Positions 14,194 to 20,438 of a DNA stretch of 20,438 nucleotides are shown in pieces; position 1 is the first letter of the stretch, and every line of letters starts with the position of its first letter. Origin of the DNA: DASWHR01 sp036398095 (GTDB taxonomy: Bacteria; Actinomycetota; AC-67); the NCBI GenBank assembly GCA_036398095.1, contig DASWHR010000025.1:1-20438 (forward strand). The letters are read 5' to 3'. The position numbers and the translations under genes are program-made. Under the pieces are notes generated by a model that saw only the letters and a program-made list of their open reading frames with translations, did no database searches and was not told where the DNA came from.

Positions 14194-14275
14194 TGTTTCA
14201 CTTCTTCCAATCGGGGAGACTCGCGGTGGCGGACTGGAGCTGCTGTTCGATCCTTGCGACACTGAAGATGAGGAC

Positions 14276-17200
14276 ATGAGAGCGATGAACGACGACGGCG
14301 AGCGGGGCGGGCTCATCGCCGTCGGTACCGTGACGCTTCTGCTCGGCGACGTCGAGGGATCAACCGAGCTCTGGGAGGCCCATCGCGACGCGATGTTCGT
14401 GGCGATGGGCCGGCTCGACGAACTGGTTGGCGGAACCGTCGCGCGTCATCGGGGCGCGCGCCCAATCGAGCAGGGAGAGGGCGATAGCTTCGTCGCCGGC
14501 TTCGCGCGCGCCAGCGATGCCGTCGCGTGCGCCACGGAGCTCCAGGTCGCGATCGCCGGGGAACCCTGGCCGGAGGGGATCGACCTGCGTGTGCGTATGG
14601 CGCTTCACGCCGGTGAGGTGCGCGAGCGCGAGGACGGCCGCTATGTCGGTCCAGCGTTCAACCGTTGCGCGCGTATCCGCGACCTTGCCCACGGAGGCCA
14701 GAGCCTGCTCTCACGCGCGGTCCACGACCTCGGCGCGGACTCGCCGCCGGCCGATGTGAGCTTCCTGGACCTTGGGGAGCACCGGCTGCGCGATCTCGCG
14801 CGGCCCGAGCGCGTCTACCAGATCGCGCATCCGGATCTGAGCACGAGCTTCCCGCCGCTGCGCTCCCTGACCTCCGTCCCGAACAACCTGCCGGTGACGC
14901 TGACGACGTTCGTCGGGCGCGAGAGCGATGCGGCCGACGTGAAGCGGCTGATCGAGGGAGCGCGGATGCTGACGGTTACCGGCGCGGGTGGGTGCGGGAA
15001 GACTCGGCTCGTGCTCGAGGTGGCCGCCGACCTGGTGGATCGGTTCCCGGAGGGCCTGTGGTGGATCGATCTGGCCTCGGTGGCCGATCCTGCGCTGCTT
15101 GCGAGCACGGTGGCGTCGTGCCTCGGAGTCTCTCAGGTCCAGGGCGAGGCGCCCATCGACACTCTCGTCGCGCAGCTCGGTGAGCGGCGGATGCTGCTGG
15201 TGCTGGACAATTGCGAACACCTGGTCTCTGCCTGCGCGGAGCTTGCCACCCGGCTCCTGACGAAGTGCCCCGATGTAAGCGTTCTGGCGACGAGCAGGGA
15301 GCCGCTCGGGATCGACGGCGAATCGACGTTGCGCATCCCCTCGCTCGGCGTCCCCGAAGCGGCAGCTAGGGAGGTCGAGGAAGTCCGATGCGAGTCGGTA
15401 GAGCTGTTCGTTGATCGCGCGCGGAGTGCGCGCCCGAACTTCCGTCTGACGGACGAGAACGCGGAACCGATCGCGCAGATCGTTCGGCGGCTGGACGGGA
15501 TCCCACTGGCGATCGAGCTGGCTGCCGCGCGCATCCGGTTCCTCAGCCCGGGTCAGATCGCCGCCGGTCTGTCCGATCGCTTCCACGTGCTGATCGGCGG
15601 GGCGCGCACCGCGTTGCCCAGGCAGCGCACGTTGGAGGCGTCGGTCGATTGGAGCTATCAGCTCCTGGACGAACGGGAGCGCGCGTTGCTCTGCCGTTTG
15701 TCGGTCTTCTCCGGCAGCTTGGACCTCGACGCGGCCGAGGCGGTCTGCGCCGGAGGTGCCATCGAGCAGTACGACGTGCTGGGCATCCTTTCGAGCCTCG
15801 CCGAGAAGTCGCTTGTGCAGGTGGAAGAGCCTGACCGCGAGGCGCGGTATCGCCTGCTCGAGACGATCAGGGTCTACGCCCGCCAACGCTTGAGCGACAC
15901 CGAGCAGGCCGGTGAGGTCCGGACGAAGCATCTCGCCCATTACCTGGCCGTGGCCGAACGCGGGGAGACAGGCCTTCAGAGCGCGGCGATCGTGACGTGG
16001 ACGCGACGGCTGCAAGTGGATCTCGACAACCTGCGGGCGGCGATGGATCACGCATTGGCGACGGGGCAGGGCGACAAACACCTCCGTCTCACGAGTGCGC
16101 TTCTGCGATTCTGGATCGTGCGCGGTCTCTACAGCGAGGTCCGCTCGAGCATGGAAGCCGCCCTCGGCGCTGCCGGCAGCGACTCGCCGGTGCGTGCCCG
16201 AGCGCTCGCCGCGGCCGCGCTCGTCTCGGTCATGGCCGGCCACCATACGGCCGCGGTCGCACTCGCGAAGGAATCCGTAGCCCTTGCTCGTGAAACGCAA
16301 GACCAGCCGACGCTTGCTCGCGGTCTGCTGCACTTGGGATGGTCGGAGTTCCTGCTTGGCGAAGGCGGTCTCGACCACGTGGAGGAAGGAGCGCGGCTCG
16401 CGGAGCTGACCGGCGACGACGACCTGAATGAAACGGCCCTCATCTATCGCGGGATGCTCACGGGCTTCGGCGTGGATGTGGCCTCCGCTCGGCCGCACCT
16501 CGAAGCGGCGCTTGGACGCGCGGAGCGACGGGGGGACGTGGAGCGGGTCGGGATCAGCACACACTTCGCCGGCTTTCTCGAGATGATGGCTGGACGCTTC
16601 CGCGAGGCCTACTCCCTATTCGGACGGTCGCTAGAAGCGAGCGAGATCCTCGGGAACTCCACCTTCACGACCTTCGCGCTGTCCGACCTCGCGTGGCTCG
16701 CGGTCTATCAGGGCGAGTACGCGAGGGCTGAGGCTTTGATCGATCAGGCGCGGCGCGAGGCTTCCAAGGTCGGAGGCATGACTGCGGCGATGCCCGAGGT
16801 CGCCCACGGCTGGGTCTCGTGGGCCATGGAGGACCTCGAGGCCGCGATGTCCGTGCGAAGCCGAACACTCGACTTCGTCCGGGACGCAGGGATGCAGTTC
16901 TATGTCGCGACGGCCCTGTGGAGCCTCGGGGGTACCTTCCTCGCACTGGGGGATCTGCCCGGGGCACGCGCATGGATCGAGGAAAGTGAGTCACTGGCGC
17001 GGAGGGCGCGGTACCGGCTCTTCCTCGTCCCGATCCTTCAGCAGCGGGCAAGACTCCTTCGGGCTGAGAGCGACCTCGAGGCGGCAGAGACTGTCGCGCA
17101 CGAGGCGCTCAGCGAGGCAGCCGGTTGGGGCAGCGCTTCCGCCGAGGTTGATTGCCTCGAGGTTCTCGCGGGTATCGCTGCCGATCTGGAGAGCTACGCG

Positions 17201-17620
17201 GAGGCGGCACGCTTGTTCGGTGCCGCGGAGCGGATGCGCCATGATATGGGGTACAGACGCTTCCCCGTGCACGAGGGGACTCACCGTGCCGACGTGGCAG
17301 CCGCGTGCGAGGCGTTCGGCGAGGAGAAGTTTGCGGCGCGCTGGGCAGAGGGCGCGGCGATGTCGACCGAGGAAGCGCTCGCGTACGCGATACGTGGGCG
17401 CGGCGAACGTAAGCGTCCCTCCGCCGGCTGGGCGAGCCTGACGCCGAGCGAGCTGGACGTGGTCCACCTCGTCGCGCGAGGCCTTCCGAACCCCGAGATC
17501 GCCGACAAGCTGTTCGTCACCCGGAACACGGTGAAGACGCACCTGAAACACATCTTCGGGAAGCTCGGGATCTCGACCCGCGCCGAGCTCGCCGCCGAAG
17601 CAACCCGACGCGGCCTGTAG
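14276..17620 (+). CDS. LuxR-family regulator with N-terminal class III cyclase, NB-ARC ATPase and TPR domains
   Basis: A 1114-aa multidomain regulator of the kind abundant in mycobacteria (Rv0386/Rv2488c-type). Residues about 18-150 are a class III cyclase domain with LLLGDVEGST (D25), QGEGDSF (Q66, D70) and FNRCAR (N129, R133). The usual substrate-binding Lys is Gln66, as in Rv0386-like cyclases. An NB-ARC-type ATPase follows: FVGRE, Walker A GAGGCGKT (236-243), Walker B LLVLDNCEHL (D311), LATSREPL, and GIPLAIELAAARI. About residues 590-1030 are alpha-helical TPR-like repeats. A GerE/LuxR helix-turn-helix (LTPSELDVVHLVARG...VKTHLKHIFGKLG) occupies 1055-1114. ATG at 14276 is used; ATG at 14285 is better spaced from GAGGA and may be the real start. 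It probably controls itself and the following secreted-protein genes through the shared palindrome. Confidence 0.92.
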   Translation: MRAMNDDGERGGLIAVGTVTLLLGDVEGSTELWEAHRDAMFVAMGRLDELVGGTVARHRGARPIEQGEGDSFVAGFARASDAVACATELQVAIAGEPWPEGIDLRVRMALHAGEVREREDGRYVGPAFNRCARIRDLAHGGQSLLSRAVHDLGADSPPADVSFLDLGEHRLRDLARPERVYQIAHPDLSTSFPPLRSLTSVPNNLPVTLTTFVGRESDAADVKRLIEGARMLTVTGAGGCGKTRLVLEVAADLVDRFPEGLWWIDLASVADPALLASTVASCLGVSQVQGEAPIDTLVAQLGERRMLLVLDNCEHLVSACAELATRLLTKCPDVSVLATSREPLGIDGESTLRIPSLGVPEAAAREVEEVRCESVELFVDRARSARPNFRLTDENAEPIAQIVRRLDGIPLAIELAAARIRFLSPGQIAAGLSDRFHVLIGGARTALPRQRTLEASVDWSYQLLDERERALLCRLSVFSGSLDLDAAEAVCAGGAIEQYDVLGILSSLAEKSLVQVEEPDREARYRLLETIRVYARQRLSDTEQAGEVRTKHLAHYLAVAERGETGLQSAAIVTWTRRLQVDLDNLRAAMDHALATGQGDKHLRLTSALLRFWIVRGLYSEVRSSMEAALGAAGSDSPVRARALAAAALVSVMAGHHTAAVALAKESVALARETQDQPTLARGLLHLGWSEFLLGEGGLDHVEEGARLAELTGDDDLNETALIYRGMLTGFGVDVASARPHLEAALGRAERRGDVERVGISTHFAGFLEMMAGRFREAYSLFGRSLEASEILGNSTFTTFALSDLAWLAVYQGEYARAEALIDQARREASKVGGMTAAMPEVAHGWVSWAMEDLEAAMSVRSRTLDFVRDAGMQFYVATALWSLGGTFLALGDLPGARAWIEESESLARRARYRLFLVPILQQRARLLRAESDLEAAETVAHEALSEAAGWGSASAEVDCLEVLAGIAADLESYAEAARLFGAAERMRHDMGYRRFPVHEGTHRADVAAACEAFGEEKFAARWAEGAAMSTEEALAYAIRGRGERKRPSAGWASLTPSELDVVHLVARGLPNPEIADKLFVTRNTVKTHLKHIFGKLGISTRAELAAEATRRGL

Positions 17621-17633
17621 CACCGGCACGTTT

Positions 17634-17649
17634 TCACCCCTCTGGGTGA
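17634..17649. promoter_or_regulatory. Palindromic operator copy 2 (TCACCC-N4-GGGTGA)
   Basis: A perfect 6+6 inverted repeat, 76 bases before the ATG of the secreted-protein gene at 17725. It matches the copy at 14178-14193 and the extended flanks. Its presence in front of both the regulator gene and the adjacent target gene is typical of an autoregulated dimeric DNA-binding protein. Confidence 0.55.
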
Positions 17650-17724
17650 CGTTCTCCATTCGCGCTCCTGACATTGTTGTGCGAGTGGGTGTGATCACCC
17701 CATGGCCTACGAGGAGGAACGGAG

Positions 17725-18522
17725 ATGGCGCGTTCACGATCTCGCATCGGGGTGGCGCTGGCGATGGCCTGTCTGGTTGGCGCTGCCATCCCCGGAGGGA
17801 GAGCCGAGGCCGCGGTGAGTCGGATCGGCTTGGAGGATTGCCATTTGACCGTGCACTTCATCAGCGAGGAGGACGGGCGCCGGATGCACCGTGAGGGTTG
17901 GCTCCCAGATACATACACGCCCGCGCCCTCGTACCTCGGACCATTCACTGGTTCGTTGGGCATCTGGGTGTTCGACTGTCCGACGACGTCGATCGACGAC
18001 GTCGGAGCCGGAGACGCGATCATCAGTCTCGTGGGCATCCAGGTGATGGACCGGCTCGCGCACAACGTCGTGCCGACGACGTGGGACCACTACCTCGTTT
18101 GGGCGCACTCGGACAACGAAGCCATCGTGGATGCGCTGGAGGAGGTTGGGATCCCCGCTGTCGATGTTGCCGGCGCGACATTCGATTGGCGCGCGGACGG
18201 GACGACAACGAGGGCCGCCATCCCGTGGACGGCATCCCCTTACGAGCTTACGGTCCGGGGTTCCATCCAGGATGCCCCTCACCTGCACGACAACACCTTT
18301 CAGCATGGCCCCGCCCCGGGGGCGGGACCGAGCCTCCGGCTATTGATCGATCCCCTGGTTCCGCGTGACCGCTTCTGTTTCAGCGCAGTGGCCGCCGATT
18401 GTGGATCGATCCGGGTCGAGGATGGAACGCCGATGGCCGACCTGCTGGACGACGCGAGCGTGTTCGCAGCCGCCGACCACGAGGTGCTCTCGCACGCAGA
18501 GATACAGGTGACCATCCGATGA
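17725..18522 (+). CDS. Secreted protein of unknown function
   Basis: A 265-aa protein with a strong ribosome binding site (GAGGAGGAACGGAG before ATG 17725) and a signal peptide (RSRIGVALAMACLVGAAIPG, cleavage near RAEAA at residue 29). I do not recognise the family with confidence. The segment LPDTYTPAP...G.L.I.VFDC and the later RLLIDPLVP loosely recall acetoacetate-decarboxylase-like barrels, but the catalytic Lys is not evident, so this is only a suggestion. Four cysteines are present in the mature part. It follows the LuxR/cyclase regulator behind a shared palindrome and lies 52 bases before a secretory lipase gene on the same strand, so it may act outside the cell in lipid or polyester use. 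Confidence 0.8.
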   Translation: MARSRSRIGVALAMACLVGAAIPGGRAEAAVSRIGLEDCHLTVHFISEEDGRRMHREGWLPDTYTPAPSYLGPFTGSLGIWVFDCPTTSIDDVGAGDAIISLVGIQVMDRLAHNVVPTTWDHYLVWAHSDNEAIVDALEEVGIPAVDVAGATFDWRADGTTTRAAIPWTASPYELTVRGSIQDAPHLHDNTFQHGPAPGAGPSLRLLIDPLVPRDRFCFSAVAADCGSIRVEDGTPMADLLDDASVFAAADHEVLSHAEIQVTIR

Positions 18523-18574
18523 GCGCCGGATGCGCGGACGTGCAAGATCGGTTGGGACCAAGGGGGGAGAAACC

Positions 18575-19906
18575 ATGCTTTCGCAGAGAAACGCACGGTT
18601 CCGGTCCGTGCGCGCAAAACGCACCGTCCGTTGGATGGCGCTCGGGCTCGTGCTGGTACTGGCACTCGCACCCGCCGCGTCTCGCGCGGAACCCGATGAG
18701 TGCGCCTTCTGGGATGCGGATCCAAAGACGAGCGGTGCCAACGAGGAATACCTGCCCACGCCAGACCCTGATCCCTTCTACGTCCAGCCCGACCCGATGC
18801 CCTGCACTCCACTCGGCACGATCCTCGACTGGCGACCGATCACGTTCACTCCGACTCCGGGGCTCGCATTGCCCAACGATGCGTGGCACCTCAAGTTCCT
18901 GTCGACCGACCCCTTCGGCGCGCCGATCGCAGCAGTGGCGAGCGTCGTGAAACCGCTACCCGAAGTCACGAGCGCAACCCCCAAGCTTCTTGCGCACCAG
19001 TTCTTCGAGAACAGCCTTGGGAGCGTGTGTGCCCCTTCTCACACGGTCACCGGCGCAACTGACAACCTCGAGAGCACGATGGGGTCGCCGTTCTATCTGA
19101 CCGGCCCGCTCGCACTCGGGTGGACCCTGGTGATCCCCGATCATGAGGGGCCGCTTACTACCTACGGCGCGCCGATCACCTCAGGGCGGATCACTCTCGA
19201 TGCGATCCGCGCTGCCGAAGGTTTCGCATCCTTGAGTTTGGTCGGTTCGGCCACTCCCGTCGCGTTGTGGGGATTCTCCAGCGGAGCCACCGCGAGCATC
19301 TGGGCCGCCGCGATGGCTCCGACGTACGCCCCCGAACTGAACATCGTTGGTGCCGCGGGCGGAGGCACGCTGCTCGACGTGGGCGACTTCTTCGCATCGG
19401 TAGATGGTCATCCGTTCTGGATGCGCTACGCGTTCAGCGGGATGATCGGGATCACGCGCGTCTACGAAGACTTCGTACCGGTGAGCCTCCTGAACGAAGC
19501 AGGGCTCGAGATGGCGAGGGCGGTGAAGGATGGCTGTAACGGCCAGCGCACCGACGGCGGGCCTGCGCCTTCAGGGCACTTCAGCGACTTCGTGATCGAG
19601 GATCCGTTCGGGCGTCCCCAGGCCCTCGCCACATACGCAGCCACGGCGCTGCCCCGGCCGGACGCGATCCCAACGGCCGACGTCTACCTGTACCACTCGA
19701 CCGACGACGAGCTCGCGCCGATGGAGAACGTCCATGCTGCCGCGCGCGCGTGGTGTGAGCACGGCACACGCGTGGTCGTGAATGAGCTCCCGGGTACGCA
19801 TGTAACAGCTGGCTTCTCCGGGTTGGCGGGGGCGATCCGCTTCCTCACGCGCGCCTTCGACGGGCTCGATCCGCAGCCGGAGGGGACCGAACGCGGCTGC
19901 GCCTGA
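18575..19906 (+). CDS. Secretory lipase family alpha/beta hydrolase
   Basis: A 443-aa exported lipase/esterase of the secretory-lipase (LIP) family. ATG at 18575 has GGGGGGAG about 6 bases upstream and begins a long signal peptide (RAKRTVRW, hydrophobic MALGLVLVLALAPAA, SRA). Family signatures include DPFYVQP...PLGTILDWRP near the mature N-terminus, LAHQFFENSLGSVCAPSH, GWTLVIPDHEGP and TLDAIRAAEGF. The nucleophile elbow is GFSSGA (S235), followed by AAMAPTYAPELNIVGAAGGG. The acid is in STDDE (D377 or D378) and the base in GTHVT (H409). It would hydrolyse extracellular acylglycerols or related esters. It is probably co-transcribed with the preceding secreted-protein gene (52-base gap). Confidence 0.92.
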   Translation: MLSQRNARFRSVRAKRTVRWMALGLVLVLALAPAASRAEPDECAFWDADPKTSGANEEYLPTPDPDPFYVQPDPMPCTPLGTILDWRPITFTPTPGLALPNDAWHLKFLSTDPFGAPIAAVASVVKPLPEVTSATPKLLAHQFFENSLGSVCAPSHTVTGATDNLESTMGSPFYLTGPLALGWTLVIPDHEGPLTTYGAPITSGRITLDAIRAAEGFASLSLVGSATPVALWGFSSGATASIWAAAMAPTYAPELNIVGAAGGGTLLDVGDFFASVDGHPFWMRYAFSGMIGITRVYEDFVPVSLLNEAGLEMARAVKDGCNGQRTDGGPAPSGHFSDFVIEDPFGRPQALATYAATALPRPDAIPTADVYLYHSTDDELAPMENVHAAARAWCEHGTRVVVNELPGTHVTAGFSGLAGAIRFLTRAFDGLDPQPEGTERGCA

Positions 19907-19912
19907 TCGCCG

Positions 19913-19927
19913 CCGCCATGATGGCGG
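19913..19927. terminator. Short palindrome after the lipase gene
   Basis: CCGCCAT-G-ATGGCGG is a perfect 7+7 inverted repeat with a one-base centre, seven bases after the lipase stop. As RNA it would form a short five-pair stem. There is no T tract, so a terminator role is tentative. Confidence 0.3.
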
Positions 19928-20232
19928 ATGGAGATCGGCGACTTCAACGCACGTCCGTTCGAAGAAGGCGACCCGCAGGGCTGGGGACGCGTCGCCTAAA
20001 GACCGCCGGCCGGTGGCGTGGACGCCCCGGTGCCCGAACACGGCCACCTTGACGAGGCTCTACGCGCTTTCGATCAGCAGGTCTCTCAACTGCTTGACAC
20101 GAGGATCTGGAGCGGGACGTGCGAGCAGCGCTCTCCTCGGGTTCATTCGAGGAGGCCTGGGCGGAGGGATGGAAGACGGACCCACAGTCGGCTGCGCGCA
20201 CGCGGCGTGCAACACATCCTGACCAACAGTGA
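19928..20232 (+). pseudogene. Decayed coding fragment, possibly C-terminal part of a LuxR/TPR-type regulator
   Basis: One frame from ATG 19928 reads EIGDFNARPFEEGDPQGWG and stops at a TAA after 23 codons. It continues open as HLDEALRAFDQQVSQLLD to about 20097. The protein-like character then moves to another frame, HEDLERDVRAALSSGSFEE then AWAEGWKTDP (20098-20232). The last part resembles the segment of the 14276-17620 product before its DNA-binding domain (ADVAAACEAFGEEKFAARWAEG). One in-frame stop and one frameshift suggest a degenerate gene. No ribosome binding site is seen. The remaining bases to 20313 show nothing I can support. Confidence 0.35.
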
Positions 20233-20313
20233 CCGACTTCGAGCGGTGTCATGGACGCGTGTCCGCGACAAGATTCGAGGGTTGCGCCACCCACCGTGGC
20301 ATGCCGGCAACGC

Positions 20314-20343
20314 TTGGAATCGCTGTCGATGACAGGCTACGAT
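20314..20343 (+). promoter_or_regulatory. Sigma-70-type promoter for the gene at the right edge
   Basis: TTGGAA (20314-20319) and TACGAT (20338-20343) are separated by 18 bases; TAnnnT is the usual actinobacterial -10. It lies about 50 bases before the start codon at 20395, with the ribosome binding site between them. Confidence 0.6.
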
Positions 20344-20394
20344 AATGATTCGGGTTGAGGGCCACCCGAAGGCAAACAGGGAGGGGGAAGAACC

Positions 20395-20438
20395 ATGGCC
20401 GTGTCGATCGCGACCACGTCGGGCACGTCGGTTACCTT
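20395..20438 (+). CDS. 5' end of a gene truncated by the window edge
   Basis: ATG at 20395 follows GGGAGGGGG with a 7-base spacer and a promoter at 20314-20343. Only 14 codons are visible (MAVSIATTSGTSVT), too few for any functional call. The beginning is not an obvious signal peptide. Confidence 0.7.
   Translation, partial: MAVSIATTSGTSVT

Noticed and set aside
14711..16564. 617-codon minus-strand frame
   Set aside because: It is antisense to the NB-ARC/TPR region of the large regulator; the composition is that of a shadow frame.
1..20438. CRISPR array, insertion sequence or rRNA
   Set aside because: No regularly spaced repeats, transposase-like frame with terminal inverted repeats, or rRNA-like sequence was seen.

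Overview
The window is high-GC DNA with strong AGGAGG-type ribosome binding sites, tight GTGA/TAATG overlaps, many secreted proteins, class III cyclase regulators (one of the Mycobacterium type fused to NB-ARC/TPR/LuxR domains) and a secretory-lipase gene. This suggests an Actinomycetota chromosome, probably an uncultured or deep-branching soil-type lineage. The class cannot be fixed from the sequence alone.

Region 1 (1-1446, + strand) ends a surface protein with a fibronectin-III-like domain and a C-terminal membrane anchor. A small secreted Cys-containing protein follows. A perfect hairpin at 1449-1479 separates it from the converging operon.

Region 2 (1494-10109, - strand) is the most distinctive part. 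It is a run of seven genes for exported proteins, read from 10109 down to 1494: two quinoprotein (PQQ-type) beta-propellers, two small plastocyanin-like cupredoxins, a large His-motif protein fused to a C-terminal cupredoxin, a small Cys-containing protein, and a second large cupredoxin fusion. Nearly every component occurs as a paralogous pair; the partner of the small Cys-containing protein lies at 1024-1446. I read this as a possible extracytoplasmic quinoprotein-to-copper redox system. No haem CxxCH motif, PQQ-synthesis gene or cytochrome is visible. One small cupredoxin has Tyr where the C-terminal His copper ligand should be.

Region 3 (10299-13570) holds a short-chain dehydrogenase overlapping a TfoX-N protein, a 60-codon minus-strand ORF that looks leaderless behind a near-consensus promoter, a cupin-adenylate cyclase fusion, and an overlapping SAM methyltransferase.

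Region 4 (13597-14275) has a selenocysteine tRNA (anticodon TCA) followed by a gene-poor stretch with a broken YgiT/MqsA-type zinc-finger remnant.

Region 5 (14276-19906) has a 1114-aa cyclase/NB-ARC/TPR/LuxR regulator, a secreted protein of unknown function and a secretory lipase. The palindrome TCACCC-N4-GGGTGA lies upstream of the secreted-protein gene and, with one mismatch, upstream of the regulator gene. This suggests that the regulator, or another dimeric factor, controls both.

Region 6 (19907-20438) carries a decayed coding fragment, then a clear promoter and the first codons of a gene that runs off the end.
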